Source: Mantamonas sphyraenae (taxonomy: Eukaryota; CRuMs; Mantamonadidae). From it: DNA of 64,000 bases. The notes beneath the pieces were generated by a model, which saw only the letters and a program-made list of their open reading frames with translations, made no database searches and was not told the DNA's origin. The DNA lies in assembly GCA_026936335.1 (NCBI GenBank), contig JAPMXV010000029.1:1-64000 (forward strand), read 5' to 3'. Below, piece after piece: positions 23,025 to 34,936 of the stretch. Each line of letters opens with the position of its first letter. The stretch's first letter is position 1. The translations under genes were made by a program, and so were the position numbers.

Positions 23025-24378
23025 TCACAGATGGCCGATCCACTTTGCCACACGTTCCATCACCTCGTCTGGAACGGTGCTCCACAGGGCCGTGGGAACA
23101 TACCCTTCCATCCCTCCTGCTTCAAACATCACATCCCGTTCCTCAGCGTTCATGGCCAGGACGACTTCCAATGCGGTGTCTTGCTCCACGGTGCCCAACA
23201 CCCAATGCCACGGTTTCCGCCATTCCCAATTTGAACCCCCGATCGATTTTGTGAATGAATACGTCGCCTGTGCCCCCCAACGCCTCAGTTGTGCAACCAC
23301 AGCATCCTGTCTGGCTTCCATGGCCAGCTGCAAGGCGGTATGCCCGTGCTCGCCTGCCCGAGCGTCCACAGCGACACCCCACTCTCTCAACTCGCCCATG
23401 GTGGCAATATCGCCACGCTGCGCAGCTGTTGTAAACTTCCTCGCTTGTGTCAAGTTGAACACCCTCTTGCAGCAGTCGATGCGCAAGCAAGTCGTGTTGT
23501 TGGTCAAAGCAGTCGTCAATTCCGTTTGCCCCAAGTCGTTGATGGGATTCTTGGCCAGATCAAGAATCTGCAGAGTGCTGTTTGAATGCAGGGCTGTGGC
23601 GATGGCGATGGCTCCGTCGTCATCGATGCTATTGTGGTAGAGATTCAGAGACTGCAGGGTGCTATTTGCCAACAGAGCAGTAGCCAAGGCAACAGCGCCT
23701 TTTCATTCGATGTGGTTGTGGGCGAGTGAAAGGTCTGTCAGCCTGACGTTGTGTGTGAGCGCTGCAGCGAGGGCCTCTGCGCCTTGGCAGCTGATTTGGT
23801 TGTGGGTGAGTGTCAAGATGCACAGAGAAGTGTTTGCAGAAAGCCAACTGGCCAACGAGGCGGCAAAGGCGTCGCCAACGGTGTTGAAGGCGACGTTCAG
23901 CTCGTTCAACGTGTTGTTTGCATCCAGACGGAACGACTCGTCATCGAGGTTGGTTTTCAGGAGACTGAGGAGAGCAGAGAGTTGTTGTGGTTCAACGACT
24001 CGATGATTGCAATGCATCCTTTGCTTTCGATGACATTGCTGTTCAGCTTTAGCGTGTGGACGGTTGTGTTGGCGGTGAGGGCCTTGGCAAGGGCGGTTGC
24101 GCCGTGAGGGCCTACACCGCTCCGTGTGAGGTCCAGGACTTGAGGGTGGTGTTTGTGGCAATGCCAAATGATGCCAAAGAGGCGATTTGGGTGTCTGTGA
24201 GCTGCCATTGCCGCAGTGAGAGCGACTTGAGAGCGGGGGTGGGGTGGAGGCGAGTCAGGGCAGGTCCTTGCGCAGCAGCAAGGGGGAATGCGATTCAGCG
24301 TACTTTCCCAGCGTGTGACAGTGCCTCTTCAATAGACAATGGGTCGGAGGGGGAATCCAGCAGGTGATTCCAGTCCAT
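23025..24378 (-). pseudogene. Divergent LRR-ankyrin array family pseudogene
   Basis: Exon 1 (MDWNHLLDSPSDPLSIEE..., 24378-24304) ends at AAG|GTACGC with TGA right after the donor. CCCTGAC and an AG acceptor lie ~60 bp on, so the family intron is kept. Exon 2 is broken: a one-base deletion near 24140 (TTLKS then LDLTRSG in another frame), a second frameshift near 23970, and TGA at 23703-23705 between HNHIE and KGAVALATALL. From 23687 to 23025 the frame is clean, with LRRs, ankyrin-like repeats (ELREWGVAVDARAGEHGHTA), the HWVLG...MNAEERDVMFEAGGM block and the end VPDEVMERVAKWIGHL. It is the most diverged member, hence an old branch. Confidence 0.78.
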
Positions 24379-24454
24379 GGTGGTTGGTTTGGGTGCGCAA
24401 GGACGCAGGGAAGAGTTTGCGCAGACACAAACCCAGTGGTGTTCATTCCCCACC

Positions 24455-26802
24455 TCACCCATCTCCTACGACCCACCCAATCACCCTCTCCATCACCTCA
24501 TCTGGCAGTGTCATCCACTCTGCACTCGGTTCATACGCCTCCATCCCACCACACTCAAACATCACCTCCCTCTCCTCCCCATTCATCACCAACGCCACCT
24601 CCATCGCCTCATCCACCTGTCCACCCCACCCAATCCAATGCCATGCCTTCCTCCACCCTGAATTCCTCACCATCTCCACCGTTTCCATCCTCGGCGTCGC
24701 TCCCCACGCTCGCAACACCTCCACAATCCTCTCGTCCCCTCGCTTCACTGCTCGCTCCAGCGCAGTTTCCTTTCCACTCTCCCCTGCAAAGGTGTCCACA
24801 GGCACACCCCACTCCCTCAAATCAGCCATCCTCACCACATCCCCACACTCCACAAACTCCACGTGCAGCGTCTTGTTTCTCTCCAGCAGTGACTGATAAG
24901 CCCAATGGTGGTGGTAAAGGATGCTCCAGCACGACCGATTGCCACGCATCGCCTGCGCCAGAGCTGCTGCTCCTTCTCCACCAATGCTATTGTCTCTGAG
25001 GCGCAGTTCCTGCAAGCTGCGGTTCTCACTCAGTGCCTGCGCCAGTGCTATTGCTCCTCCGACCCCGATGTTGTTGTAGCTGAGTTCCACAGTCTGCAAG
25101 CTTCTGTTCTCACTCAGTGCCTGCCCCAGTGCTACTGCTCCTTCTGCCCCGATACTGTTGCTGTGGAGATCCAGTGCCTGCAAGCTGCTGTTCTCACTCA
25201 GTGCCTGCGCCAGTGCCGCTGCTCCTTCGTCTCCAATACTGTTGTCGCCGAGTTCCAGTTTCTGCAAGCTGCGGTTCTCACTCAGTGCCTGCGCCAGTGC
25301 TATTGCTCCTCCGACCCCGATGTTGTTGTAGCCGAGTTCCAGAGTCTGCAAGCTACTGTTCTCGCTCAGTGCCTGCGCCAGTGCTGCTGCTCCGTCGTCC
25401 CCGATGCTGTTGTTTCGGAGGTCCAGTCTCTGCAAGCTGCAGTCCATACTCAGAGACTGCCCCAGTGCGGCTGCTCCTTCTGCCCCGATGCTGTTTTCGC
25501 TGAGGTGCAGTGTCCGCAAGCTGCTGTTCTCACTCAGTCCCTGAGCCAGTGCTGCTGCTCCATCGTCCCCGATGCTGTTGTTGTAGAGATCCAGTGTCTG
25601 CAAGCTGCTGTTTAAACAAAGTGCCTGCCCCAGTGCTGCTGCTCCTTCGTCCCCGATGCTGTTGCCATAGAGTTCCAGAGTCTGCAAGCTGCTGTTCTCG
25701 CTCAGTGCCTGCGCCAGTGCTGCTGCCCCTTTTCCCCCGATGCTGTTGCTGCTGAGGTCCAACGTCTGCAAGCTGGTGTTCTCACTCAGTCCCTGCGCCA
25801 GTGCTGCTGCTCCATCATTCCCAATCCTGTTGTTCCAGAGGTTCAGTTTCTGCAAGCTGCTGTTCATAAGCAGAGCCTGCCCCAGTGCTGCCGCTCCTTT
25901 GTCACCGATGCTGTTGTGGCTGAGTTCCAGAGTCTGCAAGCTGCTGTTCATACTCAGAGCCTGCGCCAGTGCTGCTGCTCCTTCGTCCCCGATGCTGTTG
26001 TGGCTGAGGTCCAGAGTCTGCAAGCTGTTGTTCTCACACAATGACTGCGCCAGCGCTGCTGCTCCTTCGTCACCGATGCTGTTCGTGCTGAGTTCCAGAG
26101 TCTGCAAGCAGCGATTCTCACACAATGACTGCGCAAGTGCCGTTGCTCCTACTGTCCCTATGCTGCTGCCCCCAAGCTTCAGTATCTGCAAGCTGGTGTT
26201 CTCACACAATGCCTGACCCAGTGCTGCTGCTCCTTCTGCCTCGATGTTGTTGTCGCTGAGACCCAGTATCTGCAGGCTGTGATTCTCACACAATGACTGC
26301 GCAAGTGCCGTTGCTCCTTCTGTCCCGATGCTTGCGTAACCAAGCTTCAGTGTCTGCAAGCTGGTGTTCTTACTTAGTGCGTGCGCCAGAGCTGCTGCGC
26401 CTTCGTCCCTGACTCTGTTACTTCTGAGGTCCAGTGTCTGCAGGCTACTGTTCGTATACAGAGCCTGCGCCAGTGCGGCCGCTCCTTTGGCTCCAATTCC
26501 GAAGCCGAGCTTCAGCGTCTGCAAGCTTGTGTTCGTCCCCAGCGCCTTGGCCAGTGCTACGGCCTCATTGTCTCCCAGCTTCTGCGTGATATTAATGCTC
26601 ATAATACTCAGCTTCTGTGTCCCACGTGTCAGCACACACACACCATGGTTTCCCTTCTCCCGCCCGCTTCTGCACGCGCCAAACATCCCGCTGCGTTCCA
26701 GGCGCAACCCACCTCTCCCTCTGCCTCCAGTGCCCTACAAATCTGTGCATAATCCCCGCTCTGCAGCAAAGCCACCCAATCGTCCGTCCGCAGCGAGTTC
26801 AT
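24455..26802 (-). CDS. LRR-ankyrin array family protein, 20 LRRs (longest member)
   Basis: Model: exon 1 26802-26713 (MNSLRTDDWVALLQSGDYAQ...), intron 26712-26615 (98 nt; donor GTGGGT, CTGACACG, acceptor GACACAG), exon 2 26614-24455; 749 residues. The protein has about 20 LRRs, the most in the array. Several adjacent pairs are almost the same (NSIGDEGAAALAQAL with LSHNSIGDEG/LSHNSIGDKG), a sign of repeat expansion. Ankyrin-like repeats and C-terminal domain are standard (MEAYEPSAEWMTLPDEVMER). The protein ends GWVVGDG with no E-rich tail. Confidence 0.8.
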
Positions 26803-27443
26803 TGTGTCTGCGTTGCCCGTTGTGAGCGCGTGCACCAGCTTTCCCCCCTCCTCCTCCCTCTCCACCACCACTCCTATCTTTCACGTTCTCTACTGACCCC
26901 AATCTACCTCCTTTCTGTGATTCCTGTGCGAATGTGGCAGTTCCAAGATGCGTTGCATGCTGCTGCGCGTGCCAACTCCGAACCGCTTTTGCCAAAGGCC
27001 TCCAACCTTGCACCCCACATCTCCTTCCCTCCCAGTCCCAACTTTCCATTGTTTGCTGTCGTTGTCCACGTCACTCAGTCAGCCAATGGAATGACCACAC
27101 TTCTCCACAGCCCACCTCCACTACAGGCTTCATCACCACCTCGCTCGCAATGGACTGCCAGTGCAACCACCCCCTTCCATTGCATTGGCATTGCTATCTG
27201 TGTGTTGAATGTACCATCTCCCCACATTGCACCACCCCTCTCTACCTTCCTGCCAACCTCCTGCCCTTTCCTCCTCTTTGCGTCCGACGTCCATTCCTCC
27301 TTGCTGATCACACCCCACTGTTCACTCCTCCTCCACACGTTGCCTCTTCTCCGCCTCCCCTTCCACCTCATCCTTCAACACCTATCCAATCTTTCGCCCT
27401 CCTCCTCCACAAACTCAACCAACTTTTTCCTTCCGCCACGCCG
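26803..27443. other. Intergenic with upstream element and a detached KRQR tail relic
   Basis: The upstream element lies at 26930-26973. At 27370-27322 (minus) the sequence codes EKRQRVEEE-stop, the family tail, but the body of the neighbouring gene already stops at 27444. About 75 bp of a different 3' flank type separates the two, so this 3' flank is a recombinant. Confidence 0.55.
26930..26973 (-). promoter_or_regulatory. Family upstream element
   Basis: Close to the array consensus; coding-strand core GCAGCATGCAACGCATCTTG. About 128 bp upstream of the 26802 start. Confidence 0.45.
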
Positions 27444-29365
27444 TCACCACCCTCCCCTCCCTATCCACCCAATCACCCTCTCCATCACCTCATCCGGCAG
27501 TGTCACCCACTGCGCAGTCGCCTCATACCCCTCCATCCCTCCACACTCAAACATAACCTCCCTCTCCGCCCCGTTCATCACCAACGCCACCTCCATCACC
27601 TCATCCACCTGCCCACCCCACCCAATCCAATGCCACTCCTTCCTCCACCCTTCCCTCCTCACAATCTCCACCGTTTCCATCCTCGGCTTTGCACCCCATG
27701 CTCGCAACACCTCCACAATCCTCTCATCCCCTCGCTTCACTGCTCGTTCCAGCGCAGTCATCGTCCCTCCATCCCCTGCAAACGTGTCCACAGGCACACC
27801 CCACTCCATCAACTCTCTCATCTTCTCCACCTCCCCACACTCCACAAACTCCACATGCTGCGACCAGTTCCTCTCCAACAGCGACTGCAACGCATCATTG
27901 TCAGCGACGTCGATGCTCCAGCACGACCGATTGTCTTCCATTGCCTGCACCAATGATGCTTCTCCTTCTTCCTCGATGTTGTTGCTGTCGAGGTACAGAG
28001 TCTGCAAGCTGCTGTTCTCCCTCAGCATCTGAGCCAGTGCTGCTGCTCCTTCGTTGCCAATGTTGTTGCACTCGAGGTCGAGTGTCTGCAAGCTGCGCAA
28101 CCCACTCAGTGCCTGCGCTAGTGCGGCTGCTCCTTCGTCCCCGATACCGTTGATACGGAGACTCAGTGTCTGCAAGCTGTTGTTCTCACTCAGTGCCTGT
28201 GCAAGTGCTGCTGCTCCTTTGTCCCCGATGTTGTTGTATCCCAGGGTCAGTACCCGGAGGCTGCTGTTCTCACTCAGTGCCTGCGCAAGTGCTGTGGCTC
28301 CTTCTGCCCCTACGCTGTTTTTGCCGAGGTACAGTGTCTGCAAGCTGCTGTTCCCCCTCAGTGCCTTCCCCAGTGCTGCTGCTTCTTCGTCCTTGATGCT
28401 GTTCAAGCTGAGGTTCAGTGTCTGCAAGCTGCTGTTCTCCCTCAGTGCCTTCCCCAGTGCTGCTGCTCCCTCTGCACCAACTCTGTTCCATCTGAGATCC
28501 AGATTCTGCAAGCTGCGGTTCACACTCAGTGCCTGCGCCAGTGACGCTGCCCCTTCGTCCCCAAAGCCGTTGCAACCGAGGTCGAGTGTCTGCAAGCGGT
28601 GGTTCTCCCTCAGTGCCTGCGCCAGTGCGGCTGCCCCTTCTGCCCCGACACAATTCCGACTGAGGTGCAGAGTTTGCAGGCTGCTGTTCACACTCAATCC
28701 CTGCCCAAGTGCCGCTATTCCATCTGCACCGATCCTGTTGTTGCCGAGGTCCAGTGTCTGCAAACTGCGGTTCCCACTCATTCCCTGTGCCAGTGCGGCC
28801 GCGCCTTCGGCTCCTTCGGCTCTGATGCTGAAGCAGAGGTTCAGTGTCTGCAAGCTGCTGTTTTCAATCAGCGCCTGCCCCAGTGCTGCTGCTCCCTGTC
28901 CACTGAAGGGATTGTACGCGAGGTTCAGTGTCTGCAAGCTGTTGTTCTCTCGCAAAGCCTGCGCCACTGCCGCCACTCCTTGTTCTCCGATCTTGTTGTA
29001 ACTGAGGTCCAGTGTCTGCAAGCCACTGATGCCATCCAGAGCCTGCGCCACTGCGGCCGCTCCTTCGCCCCCGATGCTGTTGTCACTGAGGTCCAGTGTC
29101 TGCAAGCTGCTTTTTGACCCCAGCGCCTTGGCCAGAGTTACTGCCTCTTCGTCACCTAGATACTCGCCACGGATACACCAGCACTGTGCTCCACGTGTCA
29201 GCACACACTCCCTGGTTGTCCTTCATCCGCTTCTTGACGTGACAAACATTCGTCTGTGTCCCGATCCCAACCAACCTCTCCCTGTGCCGCCAGTGCACTA
29301 CAAATCCGTGAACGATCCCCGCTCCGCAGCAGTTCCTTCCAATCATCCGTCTCCAGATCGCCCGT
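27444..29365 (-). CDS. LRR-ankyrin array family gene, 15 LRRs, conserved ATG lost
   Basis: Model: exon 1 29365-29276, intron 29275-29184 (92 nt; donor GTTGGT, CTGACACG, acceptor CACAG), exon 2 29183-27444 (579 residues). At the place of the conserved start codon this copy has ACG (29365-29363), followed by the usual exon 1 residues TGDLETDDWKELLRSGDR. The next in-frame ATG upstream is more than 500 nt away. The family upstream element is also missing, because a foreign duplicated block begins near 29470. Exon 2 is undamaged, with 15 LRRs, ankyrin-like pair and C-terminal domain ending GWIGRGGW. Its last LRRs match those of the 39362 gene almost base for base. It may be silent, use ACG, or start elsewhere. 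Confidence 0.65.
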
Positions 29366-30857
29366 TTCATCTGCAGTGCCTGTTGTGAGCGCGTGTGCAC
29401 CACCTTTCCCACTCCTTCCCTTCAGCGGCCGCTTTCCTCCTCCCTCGCCATCCTGCACGTTCTCCAACCACCCAAAGTACCCATCGACCCCCACTATGTC
29501 GTCAACCCACCTTGTTCGTCCATCTCCTTTTGTCAGTTGTGTTTGTTGTGCTTTGACAAGCGCACGCTCTCCCACCCCACTGGCATCTGCTGCGTATGAC
29601 ACTGCTGACTCTCCACCTGCTTCCTTCTCTTGAGTCTGCGTCGTCGCCCACCTTGCTGCACTTTGGCCCCATGACCTCTCCCCTTGCCACCCGGGGGTGA
29701 CTTTGTCGCAGACACATCCTCCTCCCACACACGCAACAGGCCTCATCCTCCCACTCCACCTCTCCGCCAAGTTCCCCAAATTCGATGAAAAATGTGCCTG
29801 GTGGTGGTCGTGGCGTCGTTTTCGCTTGTCGCCTTGCCAGCCCAGCCGACTACCTCGCCGCCTTCCTGCGCCACAAACCGCCCTCCCGCGGACCACACAC
29901 CCCCTTGGTCAGCACGACCACCCCTTGAACCTGTGTGTAGTCACCCACACACTTCCCAAGCACACTTCTACCACAGTCAGGCTGTGCATTCGTGAGCAGT
30001 GTCGCAGAAACTCACGCAGCTGGTTTCAGGCGGTGGCCGAGCACCCGCACCTTTGCCGCCCCCGTGCTCGCACCACAGGCCGCCCCATGCCCTCAGCCTC
30101 AGTCTCCGCCCTCCACACATCAACCACACCCCACTGGCCCTCATTCCACATTTCGCCACTTTTCAACCATTGCTGACAAGGCGAACAACCCGCTGCTCTC
30201 ACCAAAATCAGCCCAAACACGAATTTGTGTCTATCCGTGTGTTTCCCATGGACTCTTCTACCCGCTCGGTCTCAGGACCCAGCGAGTGCTGTGTGCCGAC
30301 ACAGGGCAGGTTTTGTGTGCCTTGATCCTCTCAGGCGGAGTTTCTACTCGCGCCCGTGTCATTCGTACAACCACAGTGTCATCAGTGACCAATGCATCAC
30401 CCGCAACAGTCTCATGGTATCCACTGCACAGAAGGAACACCCGGAGACGACTGGCAAAGTGATCACAGGCTCTAAGAGGCCGAGTGTGTTGGCCTCCCTT
30501 GTTCGCATCACCAAGCCACAATCTAACCTCCAGGCAGGTGCAACCTACCACCAGCGCATGAGCCCTCAAGATCGCCTGGGTCGACAAACCCCAACCCACG
30601 CCAAAGTGCACCTGCCTCCTCACCACTCTCATCGACCGGATCACACCCCACTTCACCTTCCGTTCTACCACCATCCCTCTCGTCAACGCCTGTCCAATCC
30701 CTCGCCCTCGCCTGGAATGAAGTCTTTCCACTTTGCACTTCAAGCACCGGAACTATTGATCCTTTGACGTGACATCCTATGTTCTCTGCATTGTACGCTG
30801 GGTGTCGACTCGTATGCGTCGCCAACGTTCTCGTATTCCGCGTCTCCATCCTCTCTT
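29366..30857. other. Intergenic mosaic; most of it a second copy of 13470-14560
   Basis: 29470-29600 matches part of the block at 57210-57320. 29620-30560 matches 13470-14560, including the protein-like minus-strand relics and the stretch near CTCCAGGCAGGTGCAAC. No intact gene. The junction near 29470 coincides with loss of the upstream element for the 27444-29365 gene. Confidence 0.55.
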
Positions 30858-32487
30858 TCATCCACAGGCATTTCGTACGATGATGAACACGACGACTACG
30901 AAGATGAGCTCATGCCATTCACGAGTAGCAGCACGCCACTCGCTCTCGCATTCTCGACATAGGGGACTTTCCACCAGCGTCCTCGTTGGCACGACACACC
31001 TCGCCTCTTGCTTCCTCGACTCACATGACCCCATTACAGTGGCCATTGACGGTGCAGCACCCCTTCCCATCCACCCAATCACCCTCTCCATCACCTCATC
31101 CGGCAGTGTCACCCACCCTTCCCACCCTCTATCCTCCACATACTCCTCCATCCCACCACACCCAAACATGACTTCCCTCTCCTCCCCATTCATCACCAAC
31201 GCCACCTCCATCGCCTCATCCACGTGTCCACTCCACCCAATCCAATGCCACGCCTTTCTCCACCCTTCCTCCGCCACCGTCTCCACCGTTTCCATTCTTG
31301 GCTTCGCACCCCACACCCTCAACACCTCTACCAACCCGTCATCCCCTCGCTTCACTGCTCGCTCCAACGCGGTGTCCTCCCGCCCAAACCCAGCGAATGT
31401 GTCCACAGGCACACCCCACTCTCTCAACTCTCTCATCTTCTCCACATCCCCACACTCCACAAACTCCACGTGCTGCTTCTTGTTCCTCTCCAACAACAAC
31501 TGCAGTGCTTCAGCGTTGACACCCGTGATGCTCCAGCAACTTCGATTGCTTTCCAATGCTATTGTCAGAGCTGCTGCCCCTACCAACCCGATGCTGTTGT
31601 TCCAGAGGTGCTCAGTGTCCAGTGTCTGCAAGCTGCTGTTCACACTCAGCGCCTGCGCCAATGCTGCTACACCTTCGTCCCCGATGCTGTTGTCTCTGAG
31701 GTCCAGTTCCTGCAAGCTGCTGTTCTCTCTCAGTGCCTGCGCCAGTGCTGCTGCTCCTTCGTCCCCGATGCTGTTGTTGTCAAGCTTCAGTTTCTGCAAG
31801 CTGCCGTTCTCACTCAATGCCTGCGCCAGCGCTTCTGCTCCTTTGTCCCCGATGCTGTTATTGCTGAGGTACAGTTCCTGCAAGCTGCTGTTCTCTCTCA
31901 GTGCCTGCCCCAGTGCTGCTGCTCCTTCCGCCCCGATGCTGTTTTCGCTGAGGTTCAGGCTCTGCAAGCTGTTGTTCTCCCTCAGTGCCTGTGCCACTGC
32001 TGCTGCTCCTTCCGCCCCGATGCTGTTGTAGCTGAGGTACAGTTCCTGCAAGCTGCTGTTCTCACTCAGTGCCTGCGCCAGTGCTGCTGCTCCTTCGTCC
32101 CCGATTCCGTTCCAGCTGAGGATCAGTGTCTGCAAGCTGCTGTTCTCTCTCAGTGCCTGCCCCAGTGCTGCTGCTCCTTCCGCCCCGATGCCGTTGCTGC
32201 TGAGGTTCAGTTCCTGCAAGCTCCTGTTCCCCCTCAGTGCCTGTGCCAGTGCGGCTGCCTCATTGTCACCCAGACGATGGCCACGAATACGCAAACACTG
32301 TGTTCCACGTGTCAGCACACACACACTCCATGGTTTCCCTTCTCCCGTCCGCTTCTGCACGCGCCAACCATCCCGCTGCGTTCCAGGCGCAACCCACCTC
32401 TCCCTCTGCCTCCACTGCGCTGTGAATCCGTGCATGATCCCCGCTCTGCAGCAACGCCACCCAATCAACCACCTTCAGATTGCTCAT
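30858..32487 (-). CDS. LRR-ankyrin array family protein, 9 LRRs, unusual hydrophobic tail
   Basis: Model: exon 1 32487-32398 (MSNLKVVDWVALLQSGDHAR...), intron 32397-32298 (100 nt), exon 2 32297-30858; 509 residues. About 9 LRRs; the last has an insertion (LQTLDTEHLWNNSIG). Ankyrin-like pair and C-terminal domain are present (HWIGWSGHVDEAMEVAL). After GRMGRGAAPS the usual E-rich/KRQR tail is replaced by about 60 unrelated residues ending in a short hydrophobic run (LIFVVVVFIIV) and NACG. The tail probably arose by fusion to new 3' sequence; the hydrophobic run could act as a tail anchor, which would be unique in the family. Confidence 0.78.
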
Positions 32488-32575
32488 TTCGTCTGCGTTG
32501 CCCGTTGTGAGCGCGTGGGCTCCGACCTTTCCCTCTCCCCCTCCCCCCTCCCGGCTCCAGCGCCAACCCTCCACC

Positions 32576-32606
<31 letters not shown>

Positions 32607-33134
32607 GTCCATCCTGCGCCTTCTCTGTCCTTCAACTCTACCTCCTTTCTGTGATTCCTGGAAGAATGTGCTGTGCAAAGAAGCGTTGCCTGCGTCTGCG
32701 CGTGCCGCCGCTGCAACAACCTCGTTGCCAAGGCTTGGTCATGGATCACACCACGTCCCTCCCAGCCCCAACTTTCTATTGTTTGCTGTCGTTGTCCACG
32801 TCACTCAGTCAGCCAATGGAATGACCACTTCTCCACAGCCCACCTCAACTACTGGCTTCATCACCACCTCGCTCGCAATGGACAGCCAGTGCAACCCCCC
32901 TTCCATTGCATTGGCATTGCTATCTGTGTCTCCCCTCAGTGCACCAAGCCCCTCTCTGCCTTCCTGCCAACCTCCGGCCCAACTCTAACCCAACGACACT
33001 GCACACCCTCATTGGCCGTATCACACCGCTTACCTTCCGTTCATTCCACTCTTCAACGCCTCTCCAATCCCTTGCGTTCCTCCTCCAAACACCGCCGCCT
33101 CGAATGAACGCATTCATTCGCACATCTTTCCCAC
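32488..33134. other. Intergenic with ATG/GTG trinucleotide repeat and type-2 3' flank
   Basis: A (CCA)n(CAT)n microsatellite lies at 32571-32606. On the coding strand it reads (ATG)5(GTG)n in frame with exon 1, so translation could begin there. Element at 32664-32706. 32930-33115 is a 3' flank type shared with 14560-14740 and 39170-39360. Confidence 0.5.
32664..32706 (-). promoter_or_regulatory. Family upstream element (variant)
   Basis: Variant form with AAAGAAGCGTTGCCTGCGTC on the plus strand, about 177 bp upstream of the 32487 start. The same variant recurs at 41379-41417. Confidence 0.38.
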
Positions 33135-34383
33135 TCACCCAGCTCTCCCCACCCACGCAATCACCCTCTCCATCACCTCATCCGGCAGTGTCATCCACTG
33201 TGCAGTCGGTTCATACGCCTCCATCCCACCACACGCAAACATCACCTCCCTCTCCGCCCCGTTCATCACCAACGCCACCTCTATCGCCTCATCCACCTGT
33301 GCACCCCACCCAATCCAATGCCACACCTTCCTCCACCCTTCCCTCGTCACCATCTCCACCGTGTCCGTCCTCGGCTGCGCTCCCCATGCCCGCAATGCCT
33401 CCACAATCCTCTCATCCCCTCCCTTGACTGCCCGTTCCAGCGCAGTCATCGTCCCTCCTTCCCCAGCAAACGTGTCCACAGGCACACCCCACTCCATCAA
33501 CTCTCTCATCTTCTCCACATCCCCACACTCCACAAACTCCACATGCTGCTTCTTGATGCTCTTCAAAAGCGACTGCAAAGTGCCGTTGCGGACGCCCATG
33601 ATGTCCCAGCACGAACGATTGCCTTGCATTGCCTGCACCAGCAATGCTGCTCCTACCGTCCCGATGCTGTTGTCACCAAGGAACAGTGTCTGCAGGCTGC
33701 GGTTCTCACTCAAGGCCCGCGCAAGTGCCGGTGCTCCTTCGTCCCCAATGCTGTTGTTGCTGAGGTCCAGTTCCTGCAAGCTGCGTAACCCAATCAGCGC
33801 CTGCGCAAGTGCCGCTGCTCCTTCGTCCCCAATGCTGTTGCGGCTGAGGTTCAGTGTCTGAAAGCTGCGTAACCCAATCAGTGCCTGCCCCAGCGCTGCT
33901 GCTCCTTCGTCCCCGATCCTGTTCTTGCCGAGGTTCAGTGTCTGAAAGCTGTTGTTCCCATTCAGTGCCTGCGCCAGTTCTGCTGCTCCTTCTGCCCCGA
34001 TTCTGTTGCGGCTGAGGTCCAATGTCTGCAAGCTGCTGTTCTCTCTCAGTGCCTGCGCAAGTGCTGCTGCTCCATCTGCCCCGATCCTGTTGAAGTCGAG
34101 CTTCAGTGTCTGCAAGCTGCTCCTCCCACTCAGTGCCTGTGCCAGTGCGGCTGCCTCATTGTCACCCAGAAGATCGCCACAAATACGCAAATACTGTGTT
34201 CCACGTGTCAGCACACACACCCCCCATGGTTTCCCTTCTCCCGTCCGCTTCTGCACGCGCCAAACATCCCGCTGCGTTCCAGGCGCAACCCACCTCTCCC
34301 TCTGCCTCCACTGCACTACAAATCTGTGTATGATCCCCGCTCTGCAGCACACTTTGCCAATCAACCATCTCCAGACTGCTCAT
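33135..34383 (-). CDS. LRR-ankyrin array family protein, 7 LRRs
   Basis: Model: exon 1 34383-34294 (MSSLEMVDWQSVLQSGDHTQ...), intron 34293-34194 (100 nt; donor GTGGGT, CTGACACG, acceptor CACAG), exon 2 34193-33135; 382 residues. It has about 7 LRRs; two neighbouring ones share LRSFQTLNL/LRSLQELDL with the unusual segment LIGLRS in place of the ENSS turn. The ankyrin-like pair reads LRAWGAQPRTDTVEM, shared with the 39362 gene, and the C-terminal domain ends AWVGRAG without a tail. Its 5' end and upstream DNA are duplicated at a constant 2597-bp offset in the next gene. Confidence 0.79.
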
Positions 34384-34936
34384 TTTGTCTGTGTTGCCCG
34401 TTGTGAGCGCGTGGGCTCCGACCTTTCCCTCTCCCCCTCCCCCCTCCCGGCTCCAGCGCCCAGCCTCCTCTACCACCACCACCACCACCATCATCATCAT
34501 CAGTCCATCCTGCGCCTTCTCTGTCCTTCAACTCTACCTCCTTTCTGTGATTCCTGGAAGAATGTGGCAGTTCCAAGATGCGTTGCATGCTGCTGCGTGC
34601 CAACTCCGTACCACTGTTTGCCAAAGGTCTCCACCATTGCACCACACATCTCCTTCCCTCCCAGCCCCAACTTTCTATTGTTTGCTGTCGTTGTCCACGT
34701 CACTCAGTCAGCCAATGGAATGACCACTTCTCCACAGCCCACCTCCACTACAGGCTTCATCACCACCTCGCTCGCCATGGACTGCCAGTGCAACCACCCC
34801 CTTCCATTGCATTGGCATTGCTGTCTGTGTGTTGAATGTACATTCTCCCCACATTGCACCAGCCCGTTTCTAACTCCTCCCTTTCCTCCTCTTTGCGTCC
34901 GACGTCCATTCCTCCTTGCTGATCACACCCCACTGT
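34384..34936. repeat. Intergenic copy 1 of a 2597-bp-offset duplication
   Basis: From ~34190 to ~35360 the sequence matches ~36787 to ~37957 with a constant 2597-bp offset and few differences. It covers the 5' end of one gene, the whole gap and the 3' end of the next. A (CCA)n(CAT)n microsatellite at 34472-34503 is in frame with exon 1. Confidence 0.85.
34560..34601 (-). promoter_or_regulatory. Family upstream element
   Basis: Consensus copy, about 177 bp upstream of the 34383 start; identical to the 37157 copy. Confidence 0.43.
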
